A stretch of DNA of 64,000 nucleotides. Source: Drosophila pseudoobscura. Lineage: Eukaryota; Arthropoda; Insecta; Diptera; Drosophilidae. The stretch is from positions 4,650,001-4,714,000 of the forward strand of contig NC_046679.1 of the NCBI RefSeq assembly GCF_009870125.1, given 5' to 3'. This document shows positions 40,801 to 50,376 of this stretch, in pieces (within the stretch, counting starts at the first letter, position 1; the number at the start of each line of letters is the position of its first letter). The notes below the pieces were generated by a model. It was not told the DNA's origin. It saw nothing but the letters and a program-made list of their open reading frames with translations, and did no database searches. The position numbers were made by a program, and so were the translations under genes.

Positions 40801-42891
40801 AATAGACATGGGATATTGATAGCACATCTATTTGTTCGGCTACACTGATGTATCTGAATAATTCAGAGAACAAAAACAAGCAATTTCTGTTTACTATACC
40901 AAAATTAATGGTTTTTTTTGGTGTTTTTTGTGTTTACGCACGCGGCCACAGATTTTGCCAGAGAAAGATAGCCATATGATATGTGGAATCAATAATGTAT
41001 TGTATCTACCATGAAATGCGGATAAATGGGGCCAACACCGTAGTGAATGTTCGACAGGGAAAGAAAAAGTCGGCTAATGAACAATGAACTAATGACATGC
41101 GGCAGCAATTGCCTTTCACACGTTCGAATCGGGAGAGATCCCCCGAAGACAGTGACTAAGATGATGCAAGGCCCGGTATTTCCTATAAATTCCGTTCGAA
41201 ATACCCGGAATAAGCCAAATACCGAGTGCCAATCGGTAATTAGTGGTCGGGAAAGTGAAGCAAGTGATATTGCAACTGGAGAATGCCGAGTTTTTTCGGC
41301 TTTTGGCCACTCCGTTCGGCTTGGCTGGCCAAGAAGAACACATCGGATGGGCAATTAGCTCCGGTTCTCCGTGTCATAAATCTAGGGCTGCTCATTAGTT
41401 TATTCAACTGTTTGTTTTGTTTTGGAATTCTACTAGTGGCAGTACTAGTACTACCTGTTATTCCCATAACTGAGTCACACTCTCTTTGTGTTCGGCTCTC
41501 TGATGACATGCTAATTTATGCAGAGCGTGTGTCCAAAGCCGGCCTTTGCTTTCGCCTCGAGGAAGTGCCCGCCCACACACTCTGCTCCTCCCTGTCTGGG
41601 CTCTACCCCTGTAATACGCAAAAACAAACAGCGTGACCTAATGATATCGATGGGCGGGGTCTTTATGAGGTCTTTCCCCATTTGTGGACTTTATGGGCCT
41701 ACACGTGCCTTTCCTTTCAGCCCATTTATCAATCAATCTTCAGGCGTCGTCGGACTTTTGGGTTTAACGAACTGCGATCCGAAATTTTAATCGCAAAAGC
41801 ATTGCTTCCTCATCATCATCGTGAGCTGCAGATAATTAAGTAGCAAAAGTCACAGCCAGAGACGCCCTCAAATAAAACCCCTGTGCCATTTGTCTGGCAC
41901 ATGCCACATGACGTTTCGCTGCGCTGTACAAATTTCCCATAAGCAAAGGGACACAGAAATCGAAAAGAGCACAGAAAAAAACATTAAAGTAAAAGTAGAG
42001 CAATGTTTTTTACTGACCTCTGGGCACAGACTCGCTCGTAGTACCTTTCACTGCAGCGACAGAGAATCGTGAGTGGCAGACCGATCCCCAAACAAAGATT
42101 ATGAAAATGGCAGGCAAACATTCGTAGACCCAACTCAAACATACAATTGAGTCACCAGATAAATCTCAACCAAACATTGCTCAAACAATTAACACAATCA
42201 GAATTTAGCACTCGCCTCTGAACGTCTCTGTATCGCCTTTTTTATCGCACAATTAGCACGGCCATTTCTCAAAGTCAATGACAAGACGGAAAAGTAGTCA
42301 CTGGAGACAAATAACTAATTAGAAACATTATGAAGACAAGTTCATTAACAAAATTAAAGATGGAATGTTCTGGGAATTCCGGGAAAGTTTATCGTTTTTC
42401 AAATTTCGCTAAAATTAGATATGCAAACATCTATCTAAACACGTTCAATTTATAGAGCCATAAAACCATGTTCTAAACAATCGTGTGTAATAAAACAGAT
42501 GGAAGAAAAGGTCAAAATAATTTCATAGTTAAACGATTTTGTTGGGAGTAAAGAATAGTAGAGATTTCATAGAAAATTCTCACAAGACGAGAAGCATATT
42601 ACAGGTCTATACTTTAAGATGCGGACCATAAAGAATTCCATAAAATATTTTATAAGACTAGATTTAGTAGAGGAAAGTCTTATATTATTATTTTTGTAAA
42701 CATCTCTATAACTTTTCACGTAAAAAACTTAAGAACCCCCATAGTTCTTGTTCCATTTCCATTTCCTCTTCAGTTAAGAACCTTCTCTGACCTTTTCCTT
42801 TGGCAAACTTAAGAATCGTATTGCCAAAGCCCTCGACTTAATGGTTCTTTCCGTTTCAGGCAGCCACCGTTGAAGTACCAGTGACGACACC

Positions 42892-45800
42892 ATGGAAACG
42901 GAGTCGTTGAATCGCAAGAATTCCTCGCGGAAGAGCTCCATTGTGAATGGGAATGGAGATGCCTCGACCAAATTGACCAACGGAGATGCAGATGGCGGCG
43001 ATGGCGGCGACGGCGGCGGTGGCGAGGTGACGCTGAAGGCCAAGATGAGTCTCCTCAACGGCTGCACGGTCATCGTGGGCTCCATCATTGGCTCGGGCAT
43101 CTTTGTCTCACCCACGGGCGTGCTGATGTACACGGGCAGCGTGAACCTGGCCCTCATCGTGTGGGTGGCTTCCGGACTTTTCTCGATGGTGAGTGGTGCA
43201 TCGCCAGAGGTTCATAAATATTAAGTAAATCATTTGATATGCTAATGGGGAATAGGTGTTTGCTGGGCACACCTGTTGGGGCTGTGGAACAAGTTTTGTA
43301 GGAACAGCTGTGGAAATGAACAGTGGATGAATGTCGATAGAAACTAAGGGAAGGACCTTTTCAATTACGAATGCTGGCGGCGTGCCAGTGCGTCGCTTAA
43401 TGAAATTATTGAAATTCCTTCACTTCCTCCACCCAATCACTCACTCATTCACACTCACACTCGTGTCTCCACACCCATCCCTCCCCCATGATGACAAGCC
43501 CATGTCAAACGCACGCGCCTCGGCTTCAATAAAAATTACGTATACGCAGCATTGCCTTTGGGTTCTTTGGCTTCTCTTTAACACTTTTGTGGAACTCTTT
43601 AATTTATGCTTCTCTCTCTCTTCCTATCGCTTGTTAGGTGGGCGCCTATTGCTATGCCGAACTGGGAACGATGATCACCAAGTCTGGCGCCGATTATGCA
43701 TACATCATGGAGACCTTTGGACCGTTCATGGCCTTCATCCGGCTCTGGATCGAGTGCATGATCGTGCGTCCCTGCTCGCAGGCCATCGTGGCCCTCACCT
43801 TCAGTACCTATGTGCTGAAGCCCTTCTTTCCCGAGTGCTCCCCGCCAGAAGATTCGGCTCGTCTCCTGGCCGTTTGCTGCATCTGTGAGTATTCAATGCA
43901 CTCGTGAATATATTCGCCAGGCGCGTACTTGACCCATAGATTAGAAAACCATTTAAATACTCCCCTGAGAACAAAGCAAATAAGCAAACAGAAAGAGTTT
44001 GCCATATGCGGCTTATCAGGGGGTCTGGGAGAGGGGTCTATGGGGAATGTGAGGGGTTTTCATTGGGTTTTTGGATTTGTTTTCCAAGGGAGATTAGAGG
44101 AAACTATAGTTTGGGTTCATAAATAGTGGCAAGAATATGTTTTTAAGGCCCTTGAAGTGGAGTGATGTTTGGGATAGAAGGATTAAGGGCAGGAGAGTAC
44201 TTTTAACCGATTAAAGTCGACTCAGAGAGGTCTATGAAGTGCTTAATGTCTTAGATTAGTCTTTGAAAAGGTTCCAACAGCTGGAAAATCCCCACTTAAT
44301 TGCTGTACAGTACCGTGGAACCATTAAAGCTGAACGTTTTTTAATTAAACATTAGTTTTTACTACCCAAACCGAACTTGTTAGCGCAGATAGTGACTTAT
44401 TAGTGTTACTTATATTTAATATTGATTTAAGTGAGCGGAATCAAGTGCGTTCACATGACACAATGGCCAGAGCCATAAATAACGTGCGGGTACTGTCGGA
44501 TGTTGCAAGTCCTCTCGCTATTACATCACCCCATGAGGCCTGGCGATATCTTTGGCCGAGCGTGTCCAAGCGACTAGTCTAATGGGGTTTTTCCTTTCGT
44601 TTTTACAGTGGTGCTGACCCTAATCAACTGCTGGGACGTTAAATGGGCCACCGCTGTGCAGGATATCTTCACATATGCCAAAGTAAGTCAAGGAAGCTTC
44701 CAATCTGGCTTACGCTAATGCCTTTATTTGCACAGCTGCTGGCTTTGTTCATCATCATTGCGACGGGCATGTACCAATTGTCGCTGGGCAATGTCCAGTA
44801 CTTTACGTTCGACAACACTGACACCAGAGTCACGTCGCTGGCCCTGTCCTTCTACTCGGGCCTGTTTGCGTACAACGGCTGGTAAGCGGCTTACTTGTCT
44901 CCGGACTCCGAGCCAGTTGCTAATTGGATTTGTTGACAGGAATTACTTGAACTTTATCATCGAGGAGCTGAAGGATCCCGTCAAGAATCTGCCCCGCGCC
45001 ATTGCCATCAGCTGCACCCTGGTGACCATCGTCTATGTGATGGCGAATGTGTCCTTCTACACCATCCTGTCGCCCGATGAGGTCATGGGTTCCTCGGCGG
45101 TGGCGGTGACCTACGCGGAGCGAGCCTTCGGGGCGTTGGCCTGGACCATTCCCGGTGGGTGGATAGCCTCCTAAAGGACCTCCATTCCTCATACTTATGC
45201 CTTCTTCTACTCGCTTTGCAGTCTTTGTGGCCTTGTCCACCTTTGGAGCTGTGAATGGCATCCTTTTGACCTCGTCGCGTCTGTTCTATGCCGGTGCCAA
45301 CGAGGGACAGATGCCCGAGATCCTAACGATGATCCAGATCCAGAGATTCACGCCGACACCAGCTGTGCTGGCCATGGCCCTGCTCTCCATGCTGTACCTC
45401 ACCGTCTCCGACATCTTTGCGCTGATCAACTACGTGGGATTCGCCACCTGGGTGAGTCCGGGGAACCGCCAAGAGTCTGGGAATCCCCTCGCTAATATCG
45501 CCCTTCCTTCCAGTTGAGCATCGGCGTCTCTGTCCTGTGCCTGCCGTGGCTCCGCTGGGCCCAGCCCAATCTGCCGCGTCCCATCCGGGTGCCGTTGGTC
45601 TTCCCGATTGTCTACCTGCTGGCCACCGTGTTCGTGACCGTGGTGCCCATGTACGCCAGTCCCGTGGAGACGGGCTACGGCATTCTGATGATCCTCTCGA
45701 GCATACCCGTCTATCTGGTGTTCATTGCCTGGAAGAACAAGCCCATCTGGTTCCAGAAGTTCATGGGTAAGTCGGTGACCTCGCTGTCCCCCTCTCTCTG

Positions 45801-45990
45801 GCTCTCCCTCCTCTGGCTTCATTTCGATTCACGCTGTACTCCCAACTCTGAAACTCTTACAGGCGGACTGACACAAACCCTACAGAAACTGATGATGGTT
45901 GTGCGCCCCAAGGCGTCGTCCAAGGTTTTTAAGTTTGCTATTTATCCTAGTTTTAATTTTGATTTCAAACATTCAGCACTAGATGGTTGA
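42892..45990 (+). CDS. CG1607: LAT-type amino-acid transporter light subunit (SLC7A5/8 family)
   Basis: Twelve-span amino-acid exchanger of the APC superfamily, expected in the plasma membrane paired with a CD98-type heavy chain. Coding exons: 42892-43188, 43638-43884, 44609-44682, 44736-44881, 44940-45154, 45222-45451, 45514-45766, 45863-45990 (529 residues). A leader acceptor at 42859 precedes the ATG. The N-terminus is polar with a DGGDGG run. Family marks: [12 protein letters not shown] (substrate-binding unwound helix 1), [14 protein letters not shown] (helix 6) and [22 protein letters not shown] (helix 8 and the following loop). Cys166 in KPFFPEC sits where LAT1 Cys164 forms the disulphide to 4F2hc. 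The symbol is the melanogaster neighbour of Gcn2 as I remember it; the family assignment itself is firm. A second last exon lies at 46128. Confidence 0.92.
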
Positions 45991-46127
45991 TGAAGATTTT
46001 GCACTCCTCAAAAACTCTACTTTGCACCCAACAAAAAAAACCCAAGATACTCTGTAGATACGAAAGAGATATCCATTATCAAGAGATCCCACTAATATAT
46101 TGATGTTTTTCTTGTTTTGTATTCCAG

Positions 46128-46198
46128 TAAGCATCACACACTTCCTACAAAAGCTGCTCATGGTACTCGGAAGGCAAACGAAACCAGCTCAGGTGTAA
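46128..46198 (+). CDS. CG1607: Alternative last coding exon of the LAT-type transporter
   Basis: A strong acceptor (TGTATTCCAG, ends 46127) opens a phase-1-compatible frame. Joined to exon 7 (end 45766) it reads VSITHFLQKLLMVLGRQ, then TKPAQV and TAA at 46196-46198. This parallels [17 protein letters not shown] from the exon at 45863, so the two look like duplicated, mutually exclusive terminal exons. This version gives a 510-residue protein. Confidence 0.65.
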
Positions 46199-47395
46199 AG
46201 GATGTATGTTCTTCGGGCCAACAGCAAATGAAAGCATTTAAACAGACACTCCTCCAATACGACATTATACGACATTATAGCCAGCCAAAAGATACACATA
46301 AAACACATAGAACTTGCCTGGAAAGGAGATCTATTTCCCTGGAATTCCAAGATCTCCTGGAAGGTCATATTTTTATATACACACAGTGTCCAGTGGGCAG
46401 ACAGCTCTGGGGCTCTGGGGCTCTGGGGCTCTGGGGCTCCAGGGACTATGCGAAAGACTGTGAAACGAATGGGAAATTACAAGGAAAACACATGCTCCAG
46501 AGTCGTTTGCCAATTTGAAGATTATCGATAGATCTTTCGAATAGTTTAAATGTTTTTTTGCTTGTTCAAGAAATACCATAAGAAATACTTCGAAACTCAC
46601 TCATTTGACAGGTTTACAGAGCTCCGAGATTAGTTCTTAGAAAAGGATCTATTAATTTTAAAGCTTATACGATATAATTTTAAAGATACGTTTCGTTTTT
46701 TAGTGTAGTCTTAAGTGGCCCGGCAATTTGATTTCCACAATTTGTGTTTAAATCCATAAGCAGCACATTCAGACTATGATGTGCCTCGACAAAAACGTTT
46801 TTAATGAGATTCTGCCAAGGAAAACAGTTCGTGTTCAACGAATGAGTCCTTTTGCTTATGGGTAATTTACATATACAGCGAATCAACGTCATTCCCAATA
46901 GCAGACTATCATATAGCGTTTTCTTAGAGAAAACATTTACTGTGACAACTGTACAAATCCCGATTGAATCCAGCTACCTTTTTGGCCTCCGACATTGCCT
47001 ACAACCCTCACATATCCAATAGAGAAGCAGAACTACATAGGTATTCCCACATATACATATTATTGTAATACGATATTGAAAATATTGGAAAATTGTTGTC
47101 TATCGAATTGTAGAATTGATTTCAGCATTGATTAGTTGTTGTTGATTGCTTTGGGTGTCTTTACATTTATGACGGGGGACAGCCCCCGCCCCCCCCTGGG
47201 AGAGTGTTAATCGTATAACTCGTATTATTGCCTATTTAGCATTCAAGCTACACATTTACTACGATAGGAGCCGCAGCTGGGGAATCTGTTTAAACTACTA
47301 TGAAACATATTGTTGACAATAATATTGTATGTATTTATATATAAATGTATATTAAATTATATATGTATACCCCCTAGAAAAGCCCCGAGTCTTTC
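46199..47395 (+). other. 3' UTR of the transporter and convergent spacer
   Basis: AT-rich, no coding sequence. It holds a CTCTGGGG octamer repeat at 46405-46440 and an ATCGAT motif near 46525. The kinesin-like gene on the other strand ends at 47396, so the two genes converge. Confidence 0.5.
46405..46440. repeat. CTCTGGGG octamer repeat
   Basis: Four tandem CTCTGGGG units plus CTCC in the presumed transporter 3' UTR. Confidence 0.8.
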
Positions 47396-48883
47396 CTAAT
47401 TCGAATGAGGTTCCGCTTCCGACTCTGGCTTCATGAACTCTATCAAAGTGAGTCTCATGTTTGCAATGGCCTTCAGCTTGCACGCCTTCTCCATCTCCGC
47501 CAGCTCGTGGTTCTTGGTGCCAATGTAGACGTTCAGGGTGGAGGCAAAGCTGGTCTTCTTCACATCGATCTCCAGCTTTCGGAACTGTTTCATCAGCTCC
47601 GTGTACGCGCAGGCCGTCTCCTGCTCTCGACTGCTGGCCATTGGCGGGGGCTGGCCATCGCCGGCGCTTTCGTCGGTCTCCATGGAGCGGAGTTCGCTGC
47701 AGATCGTCAAGCCCTTCTGGCGATACAGGGCCATGTAGTGCTCCTCCATGCTGAGCTGCAGCTCCAGCAGCTTCGAGTCGATGCGATTGTACCAGTAGGC
47801 GAGGCTGTTGTAGTCCTCGCTTGAGAGTTTCCCCCCGCGACGGACCAGGGAGTTGGAAATATTGGACACTGACGGGAAGGAGTTTTTGAAGCTGCAGCTC
47901 GGTGTGATTTTCTGTAGATTCGTGGAGCTCTGTGAGGCTGGTACTGCCTTCGCTCGCGCCTTCGGATTGGTGGCTGCTTGGTGGGCCTTGACGATGGACA
48001 CGTAGGCCACATCGGCCAATTTCAGCAGCTTACGGGTCATCGCCGTCTGCGATTCTCGTCCCGTCGGCAGCTCGATCATCACCAATGTGCCGATGGGACG
48101 CTGAAAGTCGAAGGACTCCTTGATGCAGTCGGTGAGCAGGGTGCTGTTGCTCTGCTTCCCCAGCGGCAGGTCCCTGAAGAAGTCCGCCATGTCCTGCCGG
48201 TCCTCGCAGCCAAAGATCTGGAACAGGGTGAAATGCAGCTGGCGAACCGCATGCAGGCCATCGCGAAATACAAACTGAATGTCGATGTAGTCGTCGCCCA
48301 CGGACCGGCTCCGGATGGCGGGGAAATCGTTGAGTAGCCACTGCAACAGCTCCCGAGTGCTCTGCACGGTGCGGCCGCTCTGCACTTGACGACGACTCGA
48401 CGGACGGATCGCTGAACCTGGCTGCAGCAGCATGTTGGCCATGTCGAACTTCCGCAGGTCAAAGTATTCCACATTGACGCATTTGAGGCGGTAGCGATAC
48501 AGCAGCATTATGCTGTCCACCTCCGTGACCAGCAGGCGCGTCAACAGGTTCATGTTGTTGGTGCGGTGCGGCGTCAGGCGCAGGAGACAGCCATGACGAC
48601 GCTGCCGGAACATGTCGCCCACCAGATCGCTCAGCTGCTCCCGCACATGCGGCTCGCACTCGTAGCCAATCGCATCGAACTCCAGGTGGCGATAATAGCG
48701 CGGTACTTCTTCCTGCTTCGACTTGGAGGCCATCGGCATGCGCAGGAGCACGGATTTTCGATCCAGTATCTTGAATTCGTCGTCCAGGCTGGTGCCCTCC
48801 AGCAATTCGGGGTGGTATCGTCGATTGGTGTCTGTTAGGGCCACCATCACGTGGTGGCATCGCTTGCTTATCGGCGAATTCAT
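47396..48883 (-). CDS. Degenerate kinesin-like protein (kinesin-13-like by eye), no ATPase motifs
   Basis: 495 residues in one frame; TAG at 47396-47398. The start chosen is the first in-frame ATG (48883, A at -3). The order of motifs follows a kinesin motor: a strand like the kinesin RKRPL start (HHVMVALTDTNRRY), then FKILDRKSVLLRM, YYRHLEFDAIGYE where kinesins have FxFDxxF, and LVGDMF. The P-loop GQTGSGKT is replaced by RRHGCLLRLTPHRTNN, and the switch motifs SSRSH and LAGSE are not found. Near the end PLGKQSNSTLLTDCIKESFD, then IGTLVMIELPTG, resembles the kinesin segment PFRxSKLTQVLRDSF...TCMIATISPG. The C-terminal 140 residues look helical and charged, perhaps a coiled coil. So it is probably a motor-derived, non-catalytic protein; this is inference from motif order. 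Its upstream frame is unusual (see the two entries above 49000). Confidence 0.75.
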   Translation of the reverse strand: MNSPISKRCHHVMVALTDTNRRYHPELLEGTSLDDEFKILDRKSVLLRMPMASKSKQEEVPRYYRHLEFDAIGYECEPHVREQLSDLVGDMFRQRRHGCLLRLTPHRTNNMNLLTRLLVTEVDSIMLLYRYRLKCVNVEYFDLRKFDMANMLLQPGSAIRPSSRRQVQSGRTVQSTRELLQWLLNDFPAIRSRSVGDDYIDIQFVFRDGLHAVRQLHFTLFQIFGCEDRQDMADFFRDLPLGKQSNSTLLTDCIKESFDFQRPIGTLVMIELPTGRESQTAMTRKLLKLADVAYVSIVKAHQAATNPKARAKAVPASQSSTNLQKITPSCSFKNSFPSVSNISNSLVRRGGKLSSEDYNSLAYWYNRIDSKLLELQLSMEEHYMALYRQKGLTICSELRSMETDESAGDGQPPPMASSREQETACAYTELMKQFRKLEIDVKKTSFASTLNVYIGTKNHELAEMEKACKLKAIANMRLTLIEFMKPESEAEPHSN

Positions 48884-49070
48884 TGTCGCTTTCGAACTCA
48901 AAGAGGGTTCGTCCGTCCCCCTTCCTCTGGCTGATTAACAAATACGCGTAATTTCGCTTACTGAAAATTTCGACTGCTTTCTAAATATACTGTTGCTTGT
49001 TTTCAAATTAATTCTGAGACATAACGAAAGGAATACATATGTATCTGATAATTTATAGAAAAAGGAAAAC

Positions 49071-49169
49071 TTACGGATACATCAGCGGACAGCTCAAGAT
49101 CAGCAGATGATCAGGCCTGCTGCGCGTCTGCTTCGATGCCTGTTCCGTGGTCACCAAAGCGGAAGTCAT
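49071..49169 (-). CDS. Short upstream frame with splice donor, 5' end of the kinesin-like gene
   Basis: The ATG at 49169 opens 32 codons to TAA at 49071. The last codons overlap a GTAAGT donor (intron 49074-48961, 114 bases, acceptor AAATTTTCAG). Spliced, the frame continues through 48960 as PKRNYAYLLISQRKGDGRTLF and stays open to near 48871. There a duplicated AAGC throws it out of the main kinesin-like frame; with one AAGC the join to KRCHHVMV would be perfect. Either this is the ancestral N-terminus broken by a small duplication, or an upstream frame in the leader. Confidence 0.4.
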   Translation of the reverse strand: MTSALVTTEQASKQTRSRPDHLLILSCPLMYP

Positions 49170-49214
49170 CCTATCATCGCCGTCTGTGGGTGTTGTTGAG
49201 GGAGATCTGCGTTT

Positions 49215-49406
49215 CTAAACTCGCCGCATCGAGTTCTCTTCCTCTTCCTTTTCCAGCAGCTTCCTGAACCGCACAAAGCCACGCACCAGACGCAGTGATT
49301 CACGCTGCAGCATCTTTTGTGCATCATAAAACCATCCCGCCAATCCACGAACATGGCATGGAGCACCGCCGGCTCCATTCTCCGTGCTCCTTGGCCGCAA
49401 GAACAT
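49215..49406 (-). CDS. 63-residue small ORF upstream of the kinesin-like gene
   Basis: Starts at ATG 49406 (MFLRPRST) and ends at TAG 49215-49217. Codons are strongly Drosophila-like, with many CTG. The protein is basic to amphipathic (AGWFYDAQKMLQRESLRLVRGF, then a KEEEEN tail); I do not recognise the family. Its stop lies 45 bases before, and in the same frame as, the ATG at 49169. It could be the first cistron of a two-cistron message, or the former N-terminus of the kinesin-like protein cut off by one in-frame TAG. Confidence 0.4.
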   Translation of the reverse strand: MFLRPRSTENGAGGAPCHVRGLAGWFYDAQKMLQRESLRLVRGFVRFRKLLEKEEEENSMRRV

Positions 49407-49409
49407 CAA

Positions 49410-50160
49410 AGCGCAACTTTCGGGGCCTGGTTGCGATCTCGCAATAGCCGAAATGCTGACTTCCCGCCATTTTGGAATGTGTCGAACTGTGGCTGTGTGA
49501 ATGTGTCGCCAGTTGGCTCCGTCGCTAGTTTCCCCGGCGTGTTGTTATTTATGACCACTAGCACCCGAGTTCACTTTATCATTACGGTTCCTTTTCAAAG
49601 GAAATTAACACAAATATTGCAGCAAACGTGGAAAATCACAATTCTAAAACACCACAAAGCACGCACAAACAAAGCACCGTTACTTGAGAGAGCTTCGAGC
49701 TTTCTTCACCACATGGTGTGCGATACAAAAAAGGTGGCGCAGCTTACAATGGCGTGGCAGTGTCGTCAGCTGGGTACTTATATACACACCCGAAAATGAA
49801 GAACGTTTCAGTTTTAGCTTGGTTAGATGACAGATATCTTGGTTATAAACACAGTATTGATGCCGCAGCTAGGCTCAAATTGTTCAAATAGAGGGGGTTA
49901 AGTGGTCTAACTTTGTTTTTTAATCGGTATTTGTTCGGTATATTTTGACAATAAGACGGTATATTTGGGTATATTTCTGAGGGTCAGACGGTATATTTTA
50001 TCAGAATATCCGCGGTCACACTTCTACACTACAAAAATTCTATAAATTTCCATAAAAAATCACAAAAAAGCAACAAGTTGGAATAAATATGCAAAAAAAT
50101 TGTTTAAAAATCCAATTGGAATACATTTAGCAACTGCTACAAATCGAAAGCAGAGACAAA
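49410..50160. other. Divergent intergenic region between the kinesin-like gene and Gcn2
   Basis: Carries the leader start of the minus-strand gene on the left and the Gcn2 promoter motifs on the right. No coding sequence supported. Confidence 0.5.
49925..50023 (+). promoter_or_regulatory. Housekeeping core-promoter motifs (motif 6 array plus motif 1)
   Basis: Five GGTATWTTT-type elements (49926, 49937, 49958, 49968, 49990) match Drosophila core-promoter motif 6. They are followed by CGGTCACACTT at 50013-50023, a match to motif 1 (YGGTCACACTR, bound by M1BP). Motifs 1 and 6 are known to co-occur at TATA-less housekeeping promoters. The Gcn2 start codon is 300 bases downstream, so this is most likely its promoter. 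Confidence 0.7.
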
Positions 50161-50313
50161 GTGATGCATAGCGCAGCTGACGGAGAAACAGCTGCTAGAG
50201 CAGAACAAACGTTTCACCGGCCGCAAAAATTATAACAAGGCGGAAAGCCGACTCTGCAGTATTTTCACTCCCAGCCCTTTCAAGGGGGGGTTTTGAGTTT
50301 CAATTGAGATTTG

Positions 50314-50376
50314 ATGAACAAATGGCAGCGAAGGAATCTTTTCGCGACAGGCAGACACAGGAGCTGGAGGTCATAA
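50314..50376 (+). other. uORF overlapping the Gcn2 start codon
   Basis: An ATG eight bases before the Gcn2 ATG opens a 20-codon frame in another register and stops at TAA 50374-50376. The context at -3 is T, so leaky scanning to the Gcn2 ATG is expected. Confidence 0.45.

Larger units (their letters stand above)
28560..42859. other. 14-kb stretch without a supportable coding gene
   Basis: AT-rich non-coding DNA, with many short spurious frames from CA, GA and hexamer repeats. The transporter CDS at 42892 is preceded by an acceptor (CCGTTTCAG, 42851-42859), so its leader exon or exons must lie in this stretch. Possible leader donors are GTAAGT at 33841, GTAAGT near 35389 and GTGAGT at 42069; none can be chosen from sequence. 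No tRNA, rRNA or complete transposon was recognised. Confidence 0.5.
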
